Of a stretch of DNA of 37,997 bases, positions 31,700 to 37,589 are shown in pieces. A program made the position numbers and the translations under genes. This DNA comes from a virus: positions 1 through 37,997 of IMG/VR virus record IMGVR_UViG_3300010885_024818; one strand, given 5' to 3'. Below the pieces are notes generated by a model. That model searched no databases, was not told the DNA's origin, and saw nothing but the letters and a program-made list of their open reading frames with translations. The first letter of the stretch is position 1. Each line of letters opens with the position of its first letter.

Positions 31700-33091
31700 G
31701 TGAAAGCCGCCCTGTACGTCCGCCTCTCCTCCTACCGGGGTGCCGCCGACCCATCGACTAGCCCCGAACGACAGGAAGAGATAGGCCGCAACTATGCCGC
31801 CGCTCGCGGCTGGAACGTGTCCACCGTCATACGCGACCTAGACGTGAGCGGCAGCAGTAAAGGGGAACGACTAGACCGCTCCGGCCTCCGCGATGTACGA
31901 AACCTGTTCGGCCAGATCGACGTACTCATCGTGTCCAAAGTAGATCGCCTCGCCCGCGACACACTGGACTTCCTCGCATTCGCTGAAGAGTGTGATCGCA
32001 ACGGTGTCGCCCTCGTCAGCGTCGCCGAATCGCTAGACATGACAACACCCGGCGGAAAGTTCACCGCCACCATCCTCGCCGCATTCGCAGAGATGGAAGC
32101 CAAGACGATCAGCGAACGAACAGCAGCAGGCCGCGCCGGAACCATCAGCGCCGGACGCTACCCGGGCGGCAGAGTGCCCTACGGATATCGCACCGTGCCG
32201 CACGCGTCGGGCGCAGGACGCGGGCTAGACGTTGTACCAGAGGAGGCAGCACATATCCGCTCTGCTGCTGCTCACGTCATAGCAGGGGGAACTCTCTACT
32301 CTGCTGTTCAACTGATCGGAGCGCACGGTTCAGTACCGCGCACCGCTCCAACATGGACGAGCGCATCGTTACGCGTCGTCTTAATGAACACCGTCCTCTT
32401 GGGCTACCAGAAAGAGCAGGGCCGCGACGTACTAAGCAGCGATGGAACTCCCGCCGTCTACTGGCCGCCGATCATCGACACGGAAACACATCGACAACTC
32501 GTCGCACGACTAACACCGACCAAACAGCGCCGCCGTGCTCGCGCCGACTATCTACTGTCCGGCGTGCTCACCTGTGCGAACTGTGGACATGTTCTATACG
32601 CGACGAACCGGAGCCGTTACGCGACGTACCGGTGCCCCACCGAAACAGGATGTGTGGGGCGTGTAGAGATTCAGTGTGGACTCGCAGAGTCAGAAGTAGT
32701 CGGCGACTTTCTTGCCCGCTACGGCTATGAAGAGGTCTACTACACGATCACCGAAACGGCGCCGGAGCACTCGCACCGGCTCGCGGCGGTGGAGTCAGGC
32801 TTACGGGCGACCGCCGACGAGTTGACACGTCCCGGCGCCGACATGGCCGGACTGCTGGAGCGTCTAAACGCGCTACGCGATGAACGCGAACTACTCGCCG
32901 CGAAAGGGCCGACCATCGTGAACCGTCGCGTCTCGGCGGGGATGACTGTCGCCGACCTGTTCGCCGAACTGGGGGAGACGCCGGGAAGTGTCCGCGAATG
33001 CCGGGAACGTATCGCTGAACATCTGGTATCAGCGGTGGTATCAGGTCGCGCCGCGTCCGGTAACCGCCGAATCGTGACGGTGTGGCGGTAG
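31700..33091 (+). CDS. int: serine integrase (large serine recombinase)
   Basis: 463 residues, GTG at 31700. Catalytic domain 1-150: S10 in YVRLSS, then DRSGLRDVRNLF and SKVDRLARDTLDF, a standard resolvase fold. The recombinase domain includes GGRVPYGYRTVP near 155-166 and TSASLRVVLMN near 220-230. The zinc ribbon begins with C292xxC295, and a coiled coil lies around residues 350-410. Length is normal for actinophage serine integrases. It inserts the phage genome between attP and attB by strand exchange; the attP site usually adjoins the gene, and a strong dyad lies just downstream. It proves a temperate life style. Confidence 0.96.
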   Translation: MKAALYVRLSSYRGAADPSTSPERQEEIGRNYAAARGWNVSTVIRDLDVSGSSKGERLDRSGLRDVRNLFGQIDVLIVSKVDRLARDTLDFLAFAEECDRNGVALVSVAESLDMTTPGGKFTATILAAFAEMEAKTISERTAAGRAGTISAGRYPGGRVPYGYRTVPHASGAGRGLDVVPEEAAHIRSAAAHVIAGGTLYSAVQLIGAHGSVPRTAPTWTSASLRVVLMNTVLLGYQKEQGRDVLSSDGTPAVYWPPIIDTETHRQLVARLTPTKQRRRARADYLLSGVLTCANCGHVLYATNRSRYATYRCPTETGCVGRVEIQCGLAESEVVGDFLARYGYEEVYYTITETAPEHSHRLAAVESGLRATADELTRPGADMAGLLERLNALRDERELLAAKGPTIVNRRVSAGMTVADLFAELGETPGSVRECRERIAEHLVSAVVSGRAASGNRRIVTVWR

Positions 33092-33101
33092 GTCGTGTCA
33101 C

Positions 33102-33125
33102 AACCGTACCGAAATGGGTACGGTT
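33102..33125 (+). terminator. hairpin after integrase
   Basis: AACCGTACC (33102-33110) and GGTACGGTT (33117-33125) make a perfect 9-bp stem with a 6-nt loop, 10 nt after the integrase stop. There is no T-run, so it is a weak or atypical terminator, or a protein-binding dyad. Confidence 0.55.
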
Positions 33126-33148
33126 CAGCCCTCCGAATAAACGGAACT

Positions 33149-33252
33149 ATGACGGACATCCTCAAACGCGCCCCTATCTCATTAGAGTGCATGTTTATTT
33201 ATAAAACTGTACAAGCAATAGAGATAGGGACTCAGAATCTGATGTCCGTCAT
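33149..33252. other. 104-bp nested dyad, candidate attP
   Basis: ATGACGGACATC (33149-33160) faces GATGTCCGTCAT (33241-33252), and CCCTATCTC (33172-33180) faces GAGATAGGG (33221-33229). Both pairs share one centre at 33200/33201 and both sides have 11-nt unmatched gaps between the arms. The core is AT-rich (GTTTAT TT ATAAAA) in a GC-rich genome. Position 58 bp after the integrase gene and dyad symmetry suit an attP of a serine integrase, though the arms reach further out than a minimal ~50-bp site. A structured RNA or repressor-binding region is the alternative. Confidence 0.5.
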
Positions 33253-33303
33253 ATTGCCGCTTATTCACTGCTCCTAGATCGTCTGGGCAGACTCACCCCG
33301 GCG

Positions 33304-33313
33304 GGCGCTCTCT
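33304..33313 (+). promoter_or_regulatory. GGCGCTCTCT start-associated motif
   Basis: The decamer lies 33 nt before the ATG at 33347, following CCCCGGCG. With the copy at 37-46 it is one of only two on the + strand placed upstream of a gene. Confidence 0.6.
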
Positions 33314-33346
33314 CCTAGTGACCACACCTCACACCTAGGAGCAGAC

Positions 33347-33718
33347 ATGGACGACACGACTTACCATGCAGACACCGAACTAGTCCCGCTCACCTTCCGG
33401 CAGCGGATCGCTGTCGCCTTCGACGTACTACGCGGCACCTACGATCCCGACCTACTGGAAGTATCCGACAAGGGCGCCGTAGTCACCATCGGCAGCATCT
33501 GCCCACTAGAAGGGGGCGTCGGCCTCACCTATGTACTCCGCGCCCGCTACCAGAACATGGGCGCTGTTGGCCTCGGATTCACGACACCGACAGGTGACGG
33601 ACTGATCGTGCTCACCCCGCGAGGTGCTCGCAGTTTCGCCGCCGGAATGTTGAACGCCGCCGACATGCAAGACGGCACCGTCCCGCTGTTCGCCTTCAAT
33701 GAGAAGGCCACCGAATGA
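33347..33718 (+). CDS. protein of unknown function, head of right-arm operon
   Basis: 123 residues, ATG at 33347 after TAGGAG and the start-associated motif. It looks like a single alpha/beta domain: LTFRQRIAVAFDVLRGTYD (15-33), then strands (GAVVTIGSICPLEGG, GLTYVLRARYQN, VGLGFTTPTGDGLIVLTPRG). No DNA-binding helix-turn-helix is evident. Being the first gene after attP on this side, it is a place to look for an immunity regulator, but the sequence does not show one. Its stop overlaps the next start (ATGA). Confidence 0.7.
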   Translation: MDDTTYHADTELVPLTFRQRIAVAFDVLRGTYDPDLLEVSDKGAVVTIGSICPLEGGVGLTYVLRARYQNMGAVGLGFTTPTGDGLIVLTPRGARSFAAGMLNAADMQDGTVPLFAFNEKATE

Positions 33719-34407
33719 ATGCGACCCGAACCTGCCTCACCTGCGCGGCGCTACTGCCCGACAGTGAGGGGCCGGGGCGCCCGCGCCTGTTCTGTAATGA
33801 GTTGTGTCGTAAGCGTCGCCCTGCGCGTAACTATGTGTGTGGTGACTGTCCGGCGGGGACGGTGCATCAGGTGACATCGGGGCAGCCCGGTGTGTTGCCA
33901 TCACGGTGTCCGGCGCATACGTCCGCGTTCCGTCTGGCGGCTCATGCGGCCTACTTTGAGCGGGCGCGGATTGACCGCGAACGGTTCTCTTTGTGGACGC
34001 GGCTAGAAGATGTGGACGCGACCGTGGAGCGTTTAGACACTGATGCGATGCGTGCCCGATGGTGGGCGGCGGCAGCAGATACTCAGTTACTGTCGATCAC
34101 TCCGGCGACTGATCCGTTCATCCTGTTTGAGTCGCTCGCGCAGGCGTTCCGTAACGTGTCGAATCGTCTCGTCACGGCGGCGGCGGCAGCGTACCTCCTG
34201 TCTGAGAGGGCGGAGGAACTGTTAGAAGTTTTCGAGTCTGAGGGCGTGCATGTGGCTGACCAGATTGTCGATGAGGCGCGTGAAATTCTGCATGCGCTCG
34301 CAGTGGCCGGTACTGATGCGCTGAACGACTTCACGCGTCTACGGTCACGGTTTCGTGATGCGGGCGGAGTCTTACCAGTGCCGAAAGGTGAAGGGGTTTA
34401 CCGATGA
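33715..34407 (+). CDS. zinc-finger protein with long helical domain
   Basis: 230 residues, coupled to the gene before by ATGA. Residues 1-70 carry three cysteine pairs: CLTC (7-10), CNELC (27-31) and CGDC (42-45), with C65 and H68 further on, a zinc-finger unit with an RKRRPARN basic run that suggests nucleic acid binding. Residues 75-230 are almost wholly helical with acidic and Ala-rich runs. It could be a transcriptional or replication regulator. The next small gene overlaps it. Confidence 0.75.
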   Translation: MNATRTCLTCAALLPDSEGPGRPRLFCNELCRKRRPARNYVCGDCPAGTVHQVTSGQPGVLPSRCPAHTSAFRLAAHAAYFERARIDRERFSLWTRLEDVDATVERLDTDAMRARWWAAAADTQLLSITPATDPFILFESLAQAFRNVSNRLVTAAAAAYLLSERAEELLEVFESEGVHVADQIVDEAREILHALAVAGTDALNDFTRLRSRFRDAGGVLPVPKGEGVYR

Positions 34408-34523
34408 TCTATACACATTTCTCTAATTGCCCTCACTATGGTGTCGCTGCTGAAGAGTCGGTAGAAAGTTGTACAACATGCGACAAGATCGGCGACGCGT
34501 GGCGGTTCAGAGTTGAAGGTTAA
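34404..34523 (+). CDS. 39-residue zinc-finger-like protein
   Basis: ATG at 34404 overlaps the stop of the previous gene (ATGA) and has AAGGGG upstream. The 39-residue product has CPHYG (C9, H11) and CTTC (C23, C26), a compact C/H-x-C-x-x-C metal site, and a basic end. Coupling and the metal motif argue that it is expressed. Function unknown. Confidence 0.65.
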   Translation: MIYTHFSNCPHYGVAAEESVESCTTCDKIGDAWRFRVEG

Positions 34524-34683
34524 GCCGACCCCGGCGGCATGGCTGATCGCGGTCGCGGTGTTACTGATCCTGCCGGAGCATTACGTCCGGCGGTATCTCC
34601 AGACTCGGCGTGCTGCTCGCCCTTGTGGTAGGGGGCGGGTAGTACGCCGTTCGGGTGTCATTCGGCTTAGATACTTGCGCTAG
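34513..34683 (+). CDS. small basic membrane protein, TTG start
   Basis: A 56-residue frame from TTG at 34513 (11-nt overlap with the previous gene). It has a hydrophobic segment (WLIAVAVLLILP, about 10-21) followed by a very basic tail (RRYLQTRRAARP, then RGRVVRRSG). Its TAG lies inside the first right-arm promoter repeat, as do the stops of two later genes. The uncommon start and lack of a strong ribosome site lower confidence. Confidence 0.45.
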   Translation: MKVKPTPAAWLIAVAVLLILPEHYVRRYLQTRRAARPCGRGRVVRRSGVIRLRYLR

Positions 34684-34703
34684 TCGTCTGGCGGGAGTAA
34701 ATT
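34675..34703 (+). promoter_or_regulatory. right-arm promoter element, copy 1 (no leader ATG)
   Basis: TTGCGC (34675-34680), a 17-nt spacer with AGTCGTCTGGCGGG and TAAATT (34698-34703). Unlike the other four copies no ATG follows 6 nt downstream; the only nearby frame is a six-codon one from 34712. It may drive an untranslated leader or be a decayed copy. Confidence 0.6.
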
Positions 34704-34763
34704 AGTGTTTGATGCCTAAAAACATTTATTAGACCAAACGGGGGACATGGTGTGTCTAGACGC

Positions 34764-34799
34764 TTGCGTTAGTCGTCTAACGGGTGCTACGTTCTCTAC
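34764..34799 (+). promoter_or_regulatory. right-arm leaderless promoter, copy 2
   Basis: TTGCGT (34764-34769), 18-nt spacer, TACGTT (34788-34793), then exactly 6 nt to the ATG at 34800. A GTCTAGAC palindrome precedes it (34753-34760). The expected transcription start, 7 nt after the -10 box, is the A of the ATG. Confidence 0.75.
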
Positions 34800-35066
34800 A
34801 TGAGCACTTCACCTACCACCGACAAGGGAGTCACCATGAGCAATAACACAGCGACCGGCCCAAAGGTAGCCGCCCGCCTACGCGCCGCCGGTATACCTGC
34901 TAAGACGACACGCTGCACTTCCACAGGTAAGTCAGTATTCATCTACTGCCAGACGGCGGTAGTAGACGCTGTGGTAGACGCGCTTAATGCTGCTGGATGG
35001 GATTACGAGAAGCGGTCAGAACACCTAGTAATTGTCACTAGCACCATCTGGGACGGTGCCCGATGA
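34800..35066 (+). CDS. accessory protein with MSTSPTT leader, unknown function
   Basis: 88 residues from the leaderless ATG at 34800; a second in-frame ATG at 34836 has AAGGGAG upstream and would give 76 residues. Both starts are probably used or one is regulatory. The body is a small alpha/beta domain (GPKVAARLRAAGIPAKTTRC, KSVFIYCQTAVVDAVVDALNAAGWDYEK, EHLVIVTSTIW), like a small nucleic-acid or ligand-binding fold, not identified. Coupled to the SprT-like gene by ATGA. Confidence 0.75.
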   Translation: MSTSPTTDKGVTMSNNTATGPKVAARLRAAGIPAKTTRCTSTGKSVFIYCQTAVVDAVVDALNAAGWDYEKRSEHLVIVTSTIWDGAR

Positions 35067-35647
35067 CCGCCCGCAAGGCCGCCCGCTATGCCACGCGTGA
35101 CGAGTGGCTAGCGGCAGCGGTGGAGGCGCTCCGCCCCCTGTTCGTGGAGCAGGGCGCCACCATCCCGGCAGTCCGCGTCTCCTGCGGGTGGCCCGGTGGG
35201 TCGGGTCGCAAGACGGGCAGGATCGGCGAATGTTGGCCGACCTCGCTCGCATCGGACAAGGTGGCTCAGGTGTTCATCTCACCAGTGCTTAACGATCCGG
35301 CCCACATCCTCGCCACCCTCACGCATGAACTGGTACACGCTGTCGATGACTGCAAGTCAGGCCACAAGGGCTACTTCCGTACCCTCGCTACCGCTCTCGG
35401 CTTAGAGGGCAAGATGACGGCCACGACGGTGAACGCCGCGTTGGCTCTACGTCTCGCCGCTATCGCCCTGAAACTGGGCACCTATGAGCATGGCGCATTG
35501 AAGGCGCCCGCCGCTGGCGCCGGTAAGGGGCGGATGCGGAAGTGCGCGTGTGGCCGGTGCGGTTTCATCATCTACACGACGACTAAATGGATCGAACAGT
35601 ACGGCGAGTGGGACTGCCCGTGCGGCGGGTACATCTACCCGGCTTAG
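35063..35647 (+). CDS. SprT-like zinc metallopeptidase
   Basis: 194 residues, ATG at 35063 overlapping the previous stop (ATGA). HELVH at about 92-96 with HAVDD and GHKGYFRTLA after it is the SprT-family zincin signature (the H of GHKG is the third ligand). A C-terminal zinc ribbon (CACGRCG near 157-163 and CPCG near 184-187) matches the family. SprT-like proteins of actinophages are of unknown substrate; cellular relatives cut DNA-bound proteins. It shares its promoter with the gene before it; its stop codon lies in the 59-bp repeat that starts the next unit. Confidence 0.88.
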   Translation: MTARKAARYATRDEWLAAAVEALRPLFVEQGATIPAVRVSCGWPGGSGRKTGRIGECWPTSLASDKVAQVFISPVLNDPAHILATLTHELVHAVDDCKSGHKGYFRTLATALGLEGKMTATTVNAALALRLAAIALKLGTYEHGALKAPAAGAGKGRMRKCACGRCGFIIYTTTKWIEQYGEWDCPCGGYIYPA

Positions 35648-35702
35648 ACCATTCGGGCGACTAGCGCGTCTAGACACTTGCGCTAGTCGTCTGGCGGGTA
35701 TA
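35644..35702 (+). repeat. 59-bp exact repeat, copy A, with 9-bp inverted repeat
   Basis: Identical over 59 bp to 36739-36797. It includes the stop codon of the upstream gene, GACTAGCGC (35659-35667) facing GCGCTAGTC (35680-35688) around a 12-nt loop, the GTCTAGAC palindrome and most of the promoter. The right arm of the dyad overlaps the -35 box. Confidence 0.92.
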
Positions 35703-35712
35703 GATTCTCCCC
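35678..35712 (+). promoter_or_regulatory. right-arm leaderless promoter, copy 3
   Basis: TTGCGC (35678-35683), 17-nt spacer, TAGATT (35701-35706), CTCCCC, then ATG at 35713. The 6-nt distance predicts transcription starting at the ATG. Confidence 0.75.
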
Positions 35713-36198
35713 ATGAGCACTTCACCTACCACTACAGGAGTTACCATGAGTACTGTGACCGCTAAGGGTTTCACCGCCCACACGGGCGACGCTGCCCGCT
35801 ACGCACCCTGCCTCGGCCAGAATCACCACGACGCCGCCAAGATCGGCACCTGTGACGGGTGCGGCCTTGAGGTCGCCAAGACGGAGACGGGACGTATCCT
35901 CAATATCGTCACGCGTGGCGATGTGACCCGTAAGGTGGCCTGCTGGAGCAAGGGCCACGACTGCGACCCTGAGCGGGCCGCATGGTACGCCGCTCACCGC
36001 GCCGAACTGCTCGCCTCTGGTGAACTGGTCAAGGGCCAGACGGTGACCGTCGTCAAGGGCCGGAAGGTGCCCGTAGGCACGACCGGCACTATCGTGTGGG
36101 TCGGTAAGGATTCATGGGATAAGACGCGTGTAGGTATCCGCACCGCTGACGGTGAGATGGTCTACACCGCCGCGAGTAACGTGGAGGTGTCAGCATGA
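35713..36198 (+). CDS. accessory protein with zinc motif and KOW/SH3-like domain
   Basis: 161 residues from the leaderless ATG; an internal in-frame ATG at 35746 has ACAGGAG and would give 150 residues. Residues 30-95 hold CLGQNHHD, CDGCG and CWSKGHDC, a Cys/His-rich metal site. Residues 105-158 look like a KOW/SH3-type beta barrel (GQTVTVVKGRKVPVGTTGTIVWVG, TRVGIRTADGEMVY). It may bind nucleic acid. It ends EVSA with the next ATG overlapping (ATGA). Confidence 0.75.
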   Translation: MSTSPTTTGVTMSTVTAKGFTAHTGDAARYAPCLGQNHHDAAKIGTCDGCGLEVAKTETGRILNIVTRGDVTRKVACWSKGHDCDPERAAWYAAHRAELLASGELVKGQTVTVVKGRKVPVGTTGTIVWVGKDSWDKTRVGIRTADGEMVYTAASNVEVSA

Positions 36199-36416
36199 GT
36201 ATCGACTACGACCTTCAGTTCAAGAGTCTCACGTTTGCCGAAATTGAGCGCGAGGGTGAGAACTGGAAGCGCGAACGTGTGTTCTACGACGCTAGGAAGG
36301 CGTACGAGTCTGCTCGCCGATCAGAGGGGCGCGGCATCGCCGTTGCATTCGCCAAGAATGAGCACGGCACGCACGCTACCGCGTACTACGTCTGGAGCGG
36401 GGAGGTGACCGCATGA
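36195..36416 (+). CDS. small charged accessory protein
   Basis: 73 residues, ATGA-coupled to the gene before and after; GGAGGTG precedes the ATG. The first half is helical and highly charged (FAEIEREGENWKRERVFYDARKAYESARRSEG), the second half has strands (IAVAFAKNEHGTHATAYYVW). It ends in EVTA, whose codons GAGGTGACCGC also serve as ribosome site for the next gene. Unknown function. Confidence 0.72.
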   Translation: MSIDYDLQFKSLTFAEIEREGENWKRERVFYDARKAYESARRSEGRGIAVAFAKNEHGTHATAYYVWSGEVTA

Positions 36417-36742
36417 GCCTAAAGGTGTCGGTAGTGAAGGTAGGCGCCCCTCTGGGCCGCTATGGCGCTATGTATCAGGTGTCATGGACGGACAGCGCGG
36501 GCCAGTTCAATAAGGTAAGCCTACGCGGGTACGGGAACGCTCACAGTTACGCGAAACTGATTCGCCGCAAAGCACGCGAGCAGGCGAGCGACTCTCTGAA
36601 CGTCCGCCAAACTCACGGCACCGTCGATCCGGCAGCGCCGCTCCCTCCCGCTGAGTGCGCTCAGTGCGGGGAGGAGATGGGCACGCTAGTGCGCGGGGCA
36701 GACGGAGCGTTCCGCTGTGTGGCGTGCGCGTATGCCCGTTAG
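36413..36742 (+). CDS. accessory protein with C-terminal zinc ribbon
   Basis: 109 residues, ATG at 36413 within ATGA and GAGGTGA upstream. The N-terminal half is beta-rich and basic (LKVSVVKVGAPLGRYGAMYQVSW, HSYAKLIRRKAREQ); the C-terminus carries CAQCGEEM and CVACAY (two CxxC pairs spaced for a zinc ribbon). Unknown function; nucleic-acid binding is possible. Its stop codon is the start of the second 59-bp repeat. Confidence 0.74.
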   Translation: MSLKVSVVKVGAPLGRYGAMYQVSWTDSAGQFNKVSLRGYGNAHSYAKLIRRKAREQASDSLNVRQTHGTVDPAAPLPPAECAQCGEEMGTLVRGADGAFRCVACAYAR

Positions 36743-36797
36743 ACCATTCGGGCGACTAGCGCGTCTAGACACTTGCGCTAGTCGTCTGGCGGGTATA
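36739..36797 (+). repeat. 59-bp exact repeat, copy B, with 9-bp inverted repeat
   Basis: Identical to 35644-35702. GACTAGCGC (36754-36762) and GCGCTAGTC (36775-36783) are the dyad arms. The match ends just inside the -10 box. Confidence 0.92.
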
Positions 36798-36807
36798 CGT
36801 TCTCTAC
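36773..36807 (+). promoter_or_regulatory. right-arm leaderless promoter, copy 4
   Basis: TTGCGC (36773-36778), 17-nt spacer, TACGTT (36796-36801), CTCTAC, then ATG at 36808. Confidence 0.75.
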
Positions 36808-37134
36808 ATGAGCACTTCACCTACCACTAAGGGAGTTACCGTGAACCGTCTAAAGTTTGAGAAGAGCGACCTAGGCTGGAACCGTTCGTACGCACGCGGC
36901 GAGACCTGCTCGTACGTCATTCAGCGTCGGCCAGAGCACAGCGGCGGCTACTACGTCACCGTGTTCGCTGTTGACCTGAGCATCGCTGCTGAATCATGGA
37001 CGAACAGTAAGCGTCTTGCCGTTGCCTACGCGAATCAGTACGAGGCTCTGACGGATGAGTTCAAGGGCAGCGAACATGGACACATGTCCCGCGACACGGT
37101 GGCTTACCGTAACGCGTGCGCGGTGACCGCATGA
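36808..37134 (+). CDS. accessory protein with MSTSPTT leader, unknown function
   Basis: 108 residues from the leaderless ATG; the internal start is a GTG at 36841 with AAGGGAG, giving 97 residues. The body is a small alpha/beta domain (YVIQRRPEHSGGYYVTVFAVDLS, then helix RLAVAYANQYEAL). No motif recognised. It ends AVTA, with GGTGACCGC leading into the next ATG (ATGA). Confidence 0.74.
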   Translation: MSTSPTTKGVTVNRLKFEKSDLGWNRSYARGETCSYVIQRRPEHSGGYYVTVFAVDLSIAAESWTNSKRLAVAYANQYEALTDEFKGSEHGHMSRDTVAYRNACAVTA

Positions 37135-37319
37135 CCGCCGCCTCGCGTCCTGCGCGCGCTGTGGTGCGTTCTGCGGGGCTACAGATGGGATGGACGGTGA
37201 CGTGGACGCACCCGATAGAGGGGGAGCAGTTCTACTACTCGCGGTCGTTTGAAGAGGCGGAGCGGGTCGCTAATTCGGTGAACACGCTGTTAGACCAAGA
37301 GAGTGAACCTACCGTCTAG
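37131..37319 (+). CDS. small basic accessory protein
   Basis: 62 residues, ATG at 37131 inside the ATGA overlap; a frame start at 37116 is rejected because the ribosome-site junction GGTGACCGCATGA recurs at this point in other genes. It resembles a small strand-helix unit (GWTVTWTHPIEGEQFYYSRSFEEAERVANSVNTLL), a layout seen in small phage proteins without known function. Its stop codon lies in the upstream edge of promoter copy 5. Confidence 0.72.
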   Translation: MTAASRPARAVVRSAGLQMGWTVTWTHPIEGEQFYYSRSFEEAERVANSVNTLLDQESEPTV

Positions 37320-37323
37320 ACAC

Positions 37324-37358
37324 TTGCGCGAGTCGTCTAACGCGAGTACGTTCTCCAT
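37324..37358 (+). promoter_or_regulatory. right-arm leaderless promoter, copy 5
   Basis: TTGCGC (37324-37329), 17-nt spacer, TACGTT (37347-37352), CTCCAT, then ATG at 37359. It lacks the upstream GACTAGCGC arm found in copies 3 and 4 but keeps GTCTAGAC (37315-37322). Confidence 0.73.
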
Positions 37359-37589
37359 ATGAGCACATCACCTACCACTACAGGAGTCCAGATGAACGTC
37401 ACAGACCGCATCTACATCCCCACCGGGAATATCGTTACAGGTACTCGCTTCCTGCACCTAGGGCGCGTAGTGGAGGCGGCGGAGAATGTACGCCGCTTAG
37501 GCTTGCGTACCGGCTCTGTCGTTCTACTTACGGACGGCACAGTAGCCGCCCTCCACTCTTCTAAGGTTGCCCTAGAGGTGACCGCATGA
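37359..37589 (+). CDS. accessory protein with MSTSPTT leader, unknown function
   Basis: 76 residues from the leaderless ATG; an internal ATG at 37392 with ACAGGAG would give 65 residues. The body looks like a small beta barrel (DRIYIPTGNIVTGTRF, TGSVVLLTDGTVAAL). It ends KVALEVTA with GAGGTGACCGC before the next ATG (ATGA). No family recognised. Confidence 0.74.
   Translation: MSTSPTTTGVQMNVTDRIYIPTGNIVTGTRFLHLGRVVEAAENVRRLGLRTGSVVLLTDGTVAALHSSKVALEVTA

Noticed and set aside
34675-37358. CRISPR-like array
   Set aside because: The repeats are spaced by whole genes, vary in length and carry promoter and start signals; they are expression cassettes.
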